Below, in pieces: positions 8,029 through 16,217 of a stretch of 35,997 nucleotides of DNA (the first letter of the stretch is position 1; each line of letters starts with the position of its first letter). Location: contig CAZJPG010000014.1 of assembly GCA_964547855.1 (NCBI GenBank), positions 1 through 35,997 of the forward strand. The letters are read 5' to 3'. The DNA is from JBAZHE01 sp964547855. Its GTDB lineage: Bacteria > Patescibacteriota > Patescibacteriia > Patescibacteriales > WJLG01. The notes beneath the pieces are model-generated. The model was given only the letters and a program-made list of their open reading frames with translations. It did no database searches and was not told the origin of the DNA. Made by a program: the position numbers and the translations under genes.

Positions 8029-8154
8029 TTATTTCAAATCATTTTTATTATCTTCTTTTTCTTTTTCAACATCTTCCTTAACGCCAAAAATTATAGTCAA
8101 AACGACAAGCAAAAAGATGGAAATCGAAAGGATTAGCAACATAAAACCTGTCAT
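8029..8154 (-). CDS. 41-residue single-pass membrane micro-protein coupled to ileS
   Basis: A 41-codon ORF whose ATG (8154-8152) overlaps the TGA stop of ileS (8153-8151) as ATGA, an arrangement typical of translational coupling. Residues 1-25 form one hydrophobic helix (FMLLILSISIFLLVVLTII) and residues 26-41 are a highly charged tail (KEDVEKEKEDNKNDLK). No family is recognised. The overlap, the clean one-helix-plus-charged-tail design and the absence of any competing ORF support a real gene, but protein evidence would be needed. Function is unknown. Confidence 0.55.
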   Translation of the reverse strand: MTGFMLLILSISIFLLVVLTIIFGVKEDVEKEKEDNKNDLK

Positions 8155-11090
8155 ATTTTCTCTATTTTAACGATTAGCGTCTCGCCATTGGCTTTCACCT
8201 CTTTACCGCCATCGACATCGGCCATAGCGATCTCATCGGCCAAGACGTCTCTCTTGAGATCCTCAAGAAAGATAGAAAAGACATTCTTAACCAAATCGCT
8301 TTCCGTAGAATAAAATATTTTGACGCGATCACCAATCGACAGTCCTAGGCCTTTGCGCTCGGCATTGATCAAGCGAACCAACTCTCTTTTAAGACCTTCA
8401 GCGGCCAATTCCGGAGTTATATTGGTATCCAAATCGACCGACAACTCCCCTTCTCCCTTTTTAAGAACAATCTCTTTAACATTTAATTCGTCTTTAACTA
8501 ATTCTTGAAATTCGGCCGATAATTCATAATTGACGATCGTTAGCTGGTTCAATGGCTGTCTAACCTTTATTCCAACCTCGTCGCGCTTAGAAAGTCCAAG
8601 CTCCACGATCTTGCGCGCCAAAGCCATTTCTTCCAATATATTCCCCTCTCCGGCGTCCTTAACAGCTAAACGACTAGGCCAAGCCTCGAGATGAACTGAA
8701 GCTTCTTGATCGGAAAAATTCAAGCCACTGGCTTTCTGCCACAATTGCTCGGCAATAAAAGGTGTAAACGGAGCCATGACCTTAGCAAGTTCGACCAGCA
8801 CGACTTTAGTGGTGTCCAAGGCCGAACGCTTATCATCTCCGTCCTCCTTGAAACGATCGCGGCTACGCCTTAGATACCAAGTAGACAAATCGTCGATAAA
8901 GACAGCGATCGGACGAGTGGCGCGCGGTAAGTCATATTTGTTCATGCCATCGGAAACCTCGGCGATAAGCTGATCGAGACGAGCCATTATCCATCTGTCT
9001 AAAATATTCTCTGAGTGTGAGAATTGGAAGTCGACCGGCGAAGCGTCAGCATACATTTCATAGAACTTATAGACATTCCAAAGAAGCATATTGATCTTGC
9101 GCAAGACTTCCATTACGCCTTTCTCGGAAAAATTCAAATTCTCGGCGGCCATGACCGGCGAAGTCAAAAGATAATAACGCAAAGCGTCGGCGCCATGCCT
9201 TTCCAAAACCTCGTTCGGATCTGGATAGTTCTTCAACTTCTTCGACATCTTCTTGCCGTCCTCGGCCAAAACGATGCCATTGACGATGACGTGATTATAG
9301 GCGCGGCTTTCTTTTATGCCATTGGCAATAGCGTGCAAATAATAGAACCAACAACGAGTCTGATCGACGCCCTCGGCGATGAACTCGGCCGGAAAATTAC
9401 GCTCGAACTTCTCTTTATTCTCGAACGGATAATGCATCTGGGCATAAGGCATTGAACCGGAATCGAACCAAGTGTCCAAAACGTCCGGTACGCGCTTCAT
9501 GGTGCCACCGCATTTTCCGCATTCATATTCGACTTTATCCAAAATGTGTTTATGCAGATCATTAACCTTCTGTCCGGAAGCTTTCTCCAATTCGGCCGCA
9601 GAACCAAAGACTTCGCGTTTGCCGCAAGCTGGGCACTCCCAGATCGGCATACAAGAAGCCCAAAAACGCTGACGGGATATAGACCAATCACGCGCACCGT
9701 CGAGCCATTGTCCAAAGCGACCATCTTTAATGTGTTCCGGAAACCAATTGATGTCTTTGGCCGTTTCCAAGGCTTTAGGCTTGATGTCAGAAATCTTCAC
9801 GAACCAAGACGAAGTGGCATAGTTGATAAGCGGAGTGTCGCAGCGCCAACAATGCGGATAAGAGTGTTCGTATTTTTCCTTGCTAAATAACAAACCCTTA
9901 GCGGCCAAATATTTTATAATGACCACGTCAGTGGATTGGACATCGTCTTTTGGTTTAACGTTCAAGCCGGCCATCTCGCCCATCTCTGGCTTAAAATGAC
10001 CGTCCATGGAAACATGCTGAATGAAAGGCAATTTATTCTCGCGTCCAACTTTCAAATCGTCGTCACCGAAGGCCGGAGCGATGTGCACCACGCCAGTACC
10101 GTCGGTGGTCGTAACGAAATCGGCAGCATAGATCTTCCAACCGCGCTCACGATTCTCCGTTTTTTCATCTTTGGCATAGACATCAAAAAGCGGTTTATAG
10201 CCCTTGCCGACCAATTCTTTCCCTTCTACTTCTTTGATGACTTTAAACTTTTTATCCTTAAACACCGTCTCGACGCGTTCAGCGGCTAAAATATATCTAC
10301 TATCCTCCCCCTCAATACTTAATACTTGATACTTAATACTCTCTCCGACCGCCAACGCCACATTGCCCGGTAAAGTCCAAGGAGTGGTCGTCCAAGCCAA
10401 AACGAAAGTCCTGGCCTGGCTCTCCGAAGTCTTGGCAGAGGCGGCCTCGTCTACTAATTCGAACTTGGCCGTCACTGACAGGTCTTTGACGTCCTTATAC
10501 CCTTCCGCGACCTCTGACTGTGACAGAGTCGTCTCGCAACGTGGACAAACATGCATGGAGCGATAGTCCTTATAGATCAAACCTTTATCCCAAAGCTGCT
10601 TGAATACCCACCAAACGGACTCCATGAACGGCAGATCCATCGTCTTATAGGCATTGTCCATATCGACCCAGCGACCGAGACGGGTGACGGTCTTCTTCCA
10701 TTCCTCGACGTAAGTCAAAACCTTGGAGCGGCACAGCTCGTTGAATTTTTCCACTCCAATATTCTCCTCGATATTTTTTTTGCTTTCCGAGCCCAATTCC
10801 TTCTCGACGATATTCTCGATCGGCAAACCATGGCAATCCCAACCCCACTTCCTCTCGACTTTAAAACCGTTCATCGTCCAAAAACGAGGCACGACATCTT
10901 TCATCAAAGACGCGACTAAATGACCGTAGTGCGGAGTGCCAGTGGCAAATGGCGGTCCATCATAAAAAACATACTCACCTTTAGGCGACTCCTTAGCGAC
11001 CGATCTCTCAAAGATCTTATTCGCCTCCCAAAACGCCAAAACATCATTCTCCATCTCGACAAATTGATTTGTTCTATCTTTGTTTTCCAT
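8151..11090 (-). CDS. ileS: Isoleucyl-tRNA synthetase, eukaryote-like (type 2)
   Basis: 979 residues; charges tRNA-Ile in the cytoplasm. The class I signature is HYGH (His54-His57) in DGPPFATGTPHYGHL, and the KMSKS loop is KKMSKKLKNYPD (near residue 600). In between lie the CP1 editing domain (WTTTPWTLPGN) and DWSISRQRFWASCMP. A zinc-binding CPACG/CGKCG pair lies near 485-525. The FATGTPHYGH form and the long C-terminal extension resemble the eukaryotic/archaeal IleRS clade; bacterial type 2 enzymes of this clade are known for low sensitivity to mupirocin (family knowledge). A 28-base heptamer repeat encodes part of the editing domain (SIKYQVLSIE). It has its own promoter at 11208-11236. Confidence 0.96.
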   Translation of the reverse strand: MENKDRTNQFVEMENDVLAFWEANKIFERSVAKESPKGEYVFYDGPPFATGTPHYGHLVASLMKDVVPRFWTMNGFKVERKWGWDCHGLPIENIVEKELGSESKKNIEENIGVEKFNELCRSKVLTYVEEWKKTVTRLGRWVDMDNAYKTMDLPFMESVWWVFKQLWDKGLIYKDYRSMHVCPRCETTLSQSEVAEGYKDVKDLSVTAKFELVDEAASAKTSESQARTFVLAWTTTPWTLPGNVALAVGESIKYQVLSIEGEDSRYILAAERVETVFKDKKFKVIKEVEGKELVGKGYKPLFDVYAKDEKTENRERGWKIYAADFVTTTDGTGVVHIAPAFGDDDLKVGRENKLPFIQHVSMDGHFKPEMGEMAGLNVKPKDDVQSTDVVIIKYLAAKGLLFSKEKYEHSYPHCWRCDTPLINYATSSWFVKISDIKPKALETAKDINWFPEHIKDGRFGQWLDGARDWSISRQRFWASCMPIWECPACGKREVFGSAAELEKASGQKVNDLHKHILDKVEYECGKCGGTMKRVPDVLDTWFDSGSMPYAQMHYPFENKEKFERNFPAEFIAEGVDQTRCWFYYLHAIANGIKESRAYNHVIVNGIVLAEDGKKMSKKLKNYPDPNEVLERHGADALRYYLLTSPVMAAENLNFSEKGVMEVLRKINMLLWNVYKFYEMYADASPVDFQFSHSENILDRWIMARLDQLIAEVSDGMNKYDLPRATRPIAVFIDDLSTWYLRRSRDRFKEDGDDKRSALDTTKVVLVELAKVMAPFTPFIAEQLWQKASGLNFSDQEASVHLEAWPSRLAVKDAGEGNILEEMALARKIVELGLSKRDEVGIKVRQPLNQLTIVNYELSAEFQELVKDELNVKEIVLKKGEGELSVDLDTNITPELAAEGLKRELVRLINAERKGLGLSIGDRVKIFYSTESDLVKNVFSIFLEDLKRDVLADEIAMADVDGGKEVKANGETLIVKIEKI
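10314..10341. repeat. 7-base-period repeat inside ileS
   Basis: Four tandem heptamers AATACTT, AATACTT, GATACTT, AATACTC inside the editing-domain coding region, read in frame as part of SIKYQVLSIE. Confidence 0.75.
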
Positions 11091-11100
11091 TTTTAAAGCA

Positions 11101-11201
11101 TTAAATTCCGAAGAATGAATATTGAACGATGAATAAACAAAAATACAAAGAATTACATGATAATTCTTTACTCATAATTCACTATTCGATATTCAATTTA
11201 C
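11101..11201. repeat. 7-base-period AT-rich repeats upstream of ileS
   Basis: In the ileS 5' leader. AATGAAT, ATTGAAC, GATGAAT run at 11114-11134. ATAATTC, TTTACTC, ATAATTC, ACTATTC, GATATTC run at 11160-11194. They are the same style as the repeats inside femX and ileS. Confidence 0.65.
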
Positions 11202-11207
11202 ATCATA

Positions 11208-11236
11208 ATCTTAGCGTTTTTTAGCCTTTTTGTCAA
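11208..11236 (-). promoter_or_regulatory. Promoter of ileS
   Basis: TTGACA (11236-11231), 17-base spacer, TAAGAT (11213-11208). It lies just past the terminator of the upstream orphan gene and gives an ileS leader of about 110 bases. Confidence 0.7.
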
Positions 11237-11244
11237 AAATAAAA

Positions 11245-11272
11245 GCCCTGCGGTTTAAAAACCGAACAGGGC
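11245..11272 (-). terminator. Intrinsic terminator of the 11293-11655 gene
   Basis: GCCCTG/CAGGGC stem continued by CGGT/ACCG with a two-base bulge, followed on the minus strand by a T-rich tail (TTTTATTTTT). Confidence 0.8.
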
Positions 11273-11292
11273 ATTAAAAAGAGCGAAAAAGT

Positions 11293-11655
11293 CTATTGCA
11301 GACTTCTTAAACTAGCCTTTGTGAAATAAGCCAAGAATTTAGCGGCCTCAGCTTCCTTCATTAAAACAGATACTTGCTTGACAGGCTCTTTGTTGAAAAA
11401 TGTAAAAAGGACTTTGAAATATCCAGACACACCTTTCAAGCCTTCATTACATTTGTCGATCGACAAAGAAAACTCTCTTTCTTCGCACATGTTAAACGCG
11501 CCAATTATCTTCCACGATTCATTGGCCGACATAAAATCGACAACCTTGCCATCGAACACCAGACATCCTTTCTGCACGTGCAAAAAATCGTCATATGTAA
11601 GAGCGTCTACCTTCGTTTGACAACAACCATTCATCTGAATCTTTTCCATCTTCAT
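11293..11655 (-). CDS. Orphan 120-residue cytoplasmic protein
   Basis: 120 residues, no membrane segment, with four cysteines (CCQTK near the start, C32 and C57 regions and Cys69). Mixed alpha/beta pattern; no family recognised. The ATG at 11655 has a strong AAAAGGAG site 4 bases upstream. It follows mrdA by about 40 bases. A TGA-TATAAT extended -10 inside the 3' end of mrdA (near 11727-11735) could start it separately. It has its own terminator. It belongs to the group of small, strongly Shine-Dalgarno-led genes in this window. Confidence 0.7.
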   Translation of the reverse strand: MKMEKIQMNGCCQTKVDALTYDDFLHVQKGCLVFDGKVVDFMSANESWKIIGAFNMCEEREFSLSIDKCNEGLKGVSGYFKVLFTFFNKEPVKQVSVLMKEAEAAKFLAYFTKASLRSLQ

Positions 11656-11695
11656 TAAACTCCTTTTACTTAAAGACGCAACAATACTTCTTTGT

Positions 11696-13696
11696 TTATT
11701 TGGCCTGATCTGAAAAATAATAAGCCATTATATCATGTGCTACTGTTAAAGCCACCTGGCTGCCCTCAATACCCTCCTCTACCAATACCGTCACAACGAT
11801 CTCTGGATTCTTGTACGGCGCGAAAGATGTAAACCAGGCATGCGGGTCTTTCTTTGTATTCCATTGTGCCGTACCAGTCTTAGCAGCAGAATCGACTGGC
11901 AGATCCTGCATCCTCTTAGCCGACCCGGTGGTCACCGTACGACGCATACCAGAACGAACCACTTCTACGTTATAATCATCGATAATATCCTGTTTTATCG
12001 GTGTCGTGTCAACAGCAAAGATGAGTTGATTGTCTTTATTGAGAATATACTTGACCAAATGCGGCTTGATCAATTTACCCCTATTAGCGAAGAAAGCCGT
12101 CCATTGCGCGACTTGCAAAGGAGTGACCAGCAAATCTCCTTGACCAATAGAAAGATGATAAGTATCGCCAATATACCACTTCTCGTCCCTCACCTTCTCT
12201 TTCCACTCTTTACTCGGCACAAAACCATCCGCTTCGTTGGGCAAATCTATGCCAGTCATCTCTCCCAAATTAAACAACTTAAAATATTTCACTAAACGCT
12301 CTATGCCAAGACCGACAAAATCTTGATAGCCGCCACCAACGTAGTAAAAAAAAGTATTGACCGAATCGGCGATCGCTTTGCGCACATCGGTATACCCATG
12401 ACCCCCAGCCTTCCAATCAGGAAAAAACCATATGCCGACCTGAAGCCCGCCAGTCGAATAGACCGTCGTCTTTTCCGTAATGACCTTTTCCTGCAAGGCT
12501 GCAGCCGCTACGACCGGCTTAACGGTCGATCCAGAAGGATATTCTCCGGATATCGCTCGGTTGAAGAGCGGCTGATCCTTATCCTCTATTAAGGCCTTAT
12601 AAGTATTGCTGTCTATTCCTTTGGCGAATAGACGATTGTCATAGGTCGGTAAACTAACCATGGCCAATATCTCTCCGGTATTTGGCTCCATTACTATAGC
12701 GACGCCCCGGGTCAGTTTCATTTTTTTAAGATTGGCGGTCAATATCTCCTCTGTTTTTTTCTGTAAATCAAGGTCAAGGGCCAAAGAAAGGTTATGTCCA
12801 TCGTCGGCCGGGATATCGGAAAGTATTTTTTTGCGATTGCCCAAAGCATCGACCTCGTATTTTTTATAGCCGTCGTTACCCTTAAGGTCTTTTTCCCAAT
12901 AAGCCTCCAATCCCGTTTTACCAATATAGTCGGTTTGTTGATAGTCATTTTCTTTATACCTTTCCATGTCCTCCTCGCTCACTTTTCCGGTATAACCGAC
13001 GATATGTGACAACGACATCGCGCCATCTAAAAGATACTCGCGCTGCCCCTTATAAGAAATGGACAAGCCTGGCAAATTCTCACTTTCCAGATCAAGCTTC
13101 AGAGCGTTTTCATAAGGAATATTATCGGTCAATAAAACTGAGCGATATGACTCAAGAGAACCCCTCTCTATCTTGGACAAGATCTTTTCGGACGAGACAA
13201 GGAACTCACTCGACGACGTCGCATCATCAGGATAGATAACACTACCGACCCACTCCAAAAGTTTGGTGCGATCATTACTGTCCTTAGGCAAATCAGCTGG
13301 CACAGCATAGAGTAGAAAATCGGCCACATTGCGAACTAACGGCCTTTGATCGCGATCATAAATTATACCGCGCTCGGCCGACACTCTTTCATAGCGAACA
13401 CTGTTTCCCTCTGCCTGCAAAGCATAAAAATCGCCTTTATATATTTGTAAATAAGCCGAGCGACCGACCAATAAAGACATAAACAAAAGAATGGCCGCGC
13501 CGATAAACTTTAACTTATTATGGTCAAAAGTTTTGCCAACGACCTCGCCTTCATACCCCCTGGGAACAAAAGAGCTTTCGATCCACTCTCGCAAGTGGGA
13601 ATATTTTTCAAGCCTCCCGGCCGCACCAAACTTGCCGTGCTGAATTATGAACGGATCTATGGCTGCATTCCTTTGTCTAGTTTCGAAAAACCCCAT
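11696..13696 (-). CDS. mrdA: Penicillin-binding protein 2 (transpeptidase)
   Basis: 666 residues. A cytoplasmic N-terminal tail of about 60 residues, longer than usual, is followed by one membrane helix (62-84), the PBP dimerisation domain (VSAERGIIYDRDQRPL) and the transpeptidase domain. Active-site motifs are STVK (Ser390, Lys393), SVN (445-447) and KTGTAQW (606-612). PBP2 crosslinks peptidoglycan in the elongasome together with RodA and MreBCD. It is the last gene of proS-mreB-mreC-mreD-mrdA and starts immediately (0 bases) after the mreD stop. rodA is not in the window. Confidence 0.95.
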   Translation of the reverse strand: MGFFETRQRNAAIDPFIIQHGKFGAAGRLEKYSHLREWIESSFVPRGYEGEVVGKTFDHNKLKFIGAAILLFMSLLVGRSAYLQIYKGDFYALQAEGNSVRYERVSAERGIIYDRDQRPLVRNVADFLLYAVPADLPKDSNDRTKLLEWVGSVIYPDDATSSSEFLVSSEKILSKIERGSLESYRSVLLTDNIPYENALKLDLESENLPGLSISYKGQREYLLDGAMSLSHIVGYTGKVSEEDMERYKENDYQQTDYIGKTGLEAYWEKDLKGNDGYKKYEVDALGNRKKILSDIPADDGHNLSLALDLDLQKKTEEILTANLKKMKLTRGVAIVMEPNTGEILAMVSLPTYDNRLFAKGIDSNTYKALIEDKDQPLFNRAISGEYPSGSTVKPVVAAAALQEKVITEKTTVYSTGGLQVGIWFFPDWKAGGHGYTDVRKAIADSVNTFFYYVGGGYQDFVGLGIERLVKYFKLFNLGEMTGIDLPNEADGFVPSKEWKEKVRDEKWYIGDTYHLSIGQGDLLVTPLQVAQWTAFFANRGKLIKPHLVKYILNKDNQLIFAVDTTPIKQDIIDDYNVEVVRSGMRRTVTTGSAKRMQDLPVDSAAKTGTAQWNTKKDPHAWFTSFAPYKNPEIVVTVLVEEGIEGSQVALTVAHDIMAYYFSDQAK

Positions 13697-14230
13697 TTAT
13701 TTCTTAAAGATAAAAACAGGCTTAAGACGATCACTAACTTGATTCATGAAATAGAAAATTATAGTCACGGCTATAATATTTATGACCAATCCCCACAAGA
13801 GAGACAACCAAAAATCCTTATCGATCAGAAAAAAACTAGCCTCTTCACGAAGAAAAAGATGGACCACATAAACCGACATATCAAAGAAGAAGCAATAAAA
13901 AATAGTTGTTAGCGAAATAAGACCCAAAAAAGAATAAAGAGAGCGATTAGTCAGAACATTGGAATATAGAAAACGGCAAAAAAGAAAAGTCAGCGGCCAG
14001 AAGACAAGGTACAAAGGAAAGAAAAAAGAATTATAAACGCCGAAGATGAGACCAACTAATAAAAACCACCAGGTAGTAGAGAGGCGCGAATTGACCTCGA
14101 GAAAAAAAACCATAAAGATCAAAATAAAATTGATCTCACGAATACCATAAGGCAGGCCGCTAGCAAAAGAAATTTGCACGACGGACAACAGAAGAAAAAC
14201 TATTAACCTAAAAACCAATCTCCAGATCAT
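13697..14230 (-). CDS. mreD: Rod shape-determining protein MreD
   Basis: 177 residues with five to six hydrophobic helices and few charged residues. The sequence is weakly conserved, as is normal for MreD, so the call rests mainly on position between mreC and mrdA, on size (usually 160-180) and on topology. MreD is the integral membrane partner that connects MreC to MreB and the PBP2-RodA machine. ATG start with no Shine-Dalgarno. Its last codons (FKK, stop) abut the mrdA start. Confidence 0.85.
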   Translation of the reverse strand: MIWRLVFRLIVFLLLSVVQISFASGLPYGIREINFILIFMVFFLEVNSRLSTTWWFLLVGLIFGVYNSFFFPLYLVFWPLTFLFCRFLYSNVLTNRSLYSFLGLISLTTIFYCFFFDMSVYVVHLFLREEASFFLIDKDFWLSLLWGLVINIIAVTIIFYFMNQVSDRLKPVFIFKK

Positions 14231-14249
14231 ATGGTTTTATCGCCCATCC

Positions 14250-15059
14250 TTAAGGTAAGACAACGGCGACTATGAAGATTTTATCGAAATCGACGACTGG
14301 TTCGGCGTTGACCTTCTGCCAAATCTGATTAGTCCCCTTGTCCACCATAGTCACGCGCCCAATAGCTAAGCCTGACGGTATATTCGGTTCAAGCCCGGAA
14401 GTGACGATTATATCACCTGGTTTTATCATTGCCGATTGCGGCACAAAATCTAGATTTATAGTCAGCCCGAGATTGCCAGCAGTCGTCCCAACCGTTCGAC
14501 TGCCACTCAAAACGGCCGCAGCCAATTTACACTCTTGGTCGGTCACGATCTTTAAGCGCGACGAACGCTCCTCCACTGCCACGATCTTGCCGACTACGGC
14601 CCCTTTCTCGTCCATTACCACTAATCCTTCATAAAGACCGTCGCCAGAACCGCGATCTATGATCAAATCGCTCTTCTCCTGCTCTTGACTAAGGACTTCG
14701 CGAGCTACGACATTAGCCATAACTTTTTTAAACCCCTCGTGGTCATCAAAAAAATCCAGATACTGCCTAAGCTTAATATTCTCCTCCTCCATTTTTTTAA
14801 GCGATGCATTCTCGATCGTCACTTCCTCCAGGGACGATTCAAGATAGTCGATACGCGAAGACAAGTCCCCTTTTCTTGTCTGATTACGATATAGAAGATT
14901 GAACTTGCCAGCAAAGACGTGCAATTTGGAAGAGACTGGATTCAACACTGTCTGCAACACCCCTTCGATCGGGGCGATGATGCGGCTGTTATGCAAAAAA
15001 ACAAGCAACCCCACAGCTGCTAGAAATAAAAATAAGAACCTTAGTTTTAATTTCTTCAT
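14250..15059 (-). CDS. mreC: Rod shape-determining protein MreC
   Basis: 269 residues. One N-terminal membrane helix (about 7-24) is followed by a coiled coil near 60-100 (LESSLEEVTIENASLKKMEE) and the beta-rich MreC domain (KSDLIIDRGSGDGLYEGL, GAVVGKI, SSRLKIVTD, GDIIVTSGLEPNIPSGLAIG). MreC forms antiparallel filaments in the periplasmic or outer space and regulates PBP2. It lies 103 bases downstream of mreB; the gap carries a 4-unit heptamer repeat. The mreD start follows 19 bases after its stop. Confidence 0.95.
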   Translation of the reverse strand: MKKLKLRFLFLFLAAVGLLVFLHNSRIIAPIEGVLQTVLNPVSSKLHVFAGKFNLLYRNQTRKGDLSSRIDYLESSLEEVTIENASLKKMEEENIKLRQYLDFFDDHEGFKKVMANVVAREVLSQEQEKSDLIIDRGSGDGLYEGLVVMDEKGAVVGKIVAVEERSSRLKIVTDQECKLAAAVLSGSRTVGTTAGNLGLTINLDFVPQSAMIKPGDIIVTSGLEPNIPSGLAIGRVTMVDKGTNQIWQKVNAEPVVDFDKIFIVAVVLP

Positions 15060-15090
15060 AAAAAGAAACGGGAAGTCCCGAGAACGACCT

Positions 15091-15118
15091 GAATTAAGAA
15101 TTAAAAATTAAGAATTAA
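15091..15118. repeat. Tandem heptamer repeat in the mreB-mreC gap
   Basis: GAATTAA, GAATTAA, AAATTAA, GAATTAA: four tandem 7-base units. The clearest example of the 7-base-period family in the window. Confidence 0.8.
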
Positions 15119-15162
15119 GGTATTTTTCATCTCAATTATTAATTCTTCTTCCTTAATCCATA

Positions 15163-16206
15163 TTACAACTCCTCGCTTCCGGGCGTGAGCACTTTACTTA
15201 AGAGATCTCCGTCGGACAACAAAGTTCCAAGACCACGGACTACACAAGTCAAAGGGTCATCGGCCACATGGACTGGTATTTTTGTAGCTTGAGATATTTG
15301 TTTATCAAAGCTGCGCAAGAGCGCGCCGCCTCCTGACAATCTAATACCGTTCTCATAGATATCAGCTACTAATTCTGGCGGGGTTGCCTCCAAAGTCGTC
15401 TTTATATTTTCGGTTATTTTATTCAATGACTTGGAGATAGCCTCTCGCACTTGCGAATCATCGACGATCACGGCCTTAGGCAAACCATTGATCAAATCGC
15501 GACCACGGACCTCCATCTCCATACTCTCCTTGCCAGCCAAAGCCGACCCGATCTTAATCTTAATGCTCTCTGCCACTTGTTCGCCGATCAAAAGATTGAA
15601 CTCCTCACGGATATATTCGATGATGTCATTATCCAAAGAATTGCCAGCAATAGGCAAAGACTTATAAGTGACTACGCCGCCCAAAGAAATAACGGCTATT
15701 TCAGTCGTTCCATCACCAATATCGACGACCATGTTAGCTATGGCCTCCGTAACCGGAAGACGAGCACCAATAGCAGCGGCCATCGCCTCTTCGATCAAAA
15801 ATACTTCGCGAGCGCCAGCCGATTTAGCAGCGTCCTCGACCGCCTTCTTTTCCACCTCGGTGATCTCGATCGGTATGCCAATGATCATGCGCGGACGCGG
15901 AACAATATTAAAGCTCTCACTATGGACCTTGTCTACAAAATATTTAAGCATCTTCTCTGTCACTTCAAAGTCAGAGATGACCCCCTCATTCAAAGGCCTG
16001 ATAGCTTTGATATGAGCTGGCGTTTTGCCGACCATTTTCTTGGCGTCATCACCCACGGCCAAAATCTCGTCCGTGCGAGTATTAACTGCGACGACCGAAG
16101 GCTCATTAATGACTATACCTTTGTCTTTAGTAAAGACCAGGGTATTCTTAGTTCCAAGATCAATGGCCAAATCCTTACTGAATTTTCCAAATATTCGATT
16201 CAACAT
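15163..16206 (-). CDS. mreB: Actin-like cell-shape protein MreB
   Basis: 347 residues, the standard MreB length. The actin-fold nucleotide motifs are clear: phosphate 1 DLGTKNTLVF (near 17), VVDIGDGTTEIAVISLGG (phosphate 2 region), the adenosine motif LSGGGALL, and GIPIEITEVEKKAVEDAAKSAGA between them. MreB polymerises on the inner membrane face and directs elongation-type wall synthesis. The ATG at 16206 is 11 bases after the proS stop, so it is transcribed with proS. No Shine-Dalgarno. Confidence 0.97.
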   Translation of the reverse strand: MLNRIFGKFSKDLAIDLGTKNTLVFTKDKGIVINEPSVVAVNTRTDEILAVGDDAKKMVGKTPAHIKAIRPLNEGVISDFEVTEKMLKYFVDKVHSESFNIVPRPRMIIGIPIEITEVEKKAVEDAAKSAGAREVFLIEEAMAAAIGARLPVTEAIANMVVDIGDGTTEIAVISLGGVVTYKSLPIAGNSLDNDIIEYIREEFNLLIGEQVAESIKIKIGSALAGKESMEMEVRGRDLINGLPKAVIVDDSQVREAISKSLNKITENIKTTLEATPPELVADIYENGIRLSGGGALLRSFDKQISQATKIPVHVADDPLTCVVRGLGTLLSDGDLLSKVLTPGSEEL

Positions 16207-16217
16207 TTTTTATTCTT

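Noticed and set aside
11101..11201. Heptamer tracts as a CRISPR array
   Set aside because: Units are 7 bases, degenerate and contiguous, with no spacers and no cas genes.
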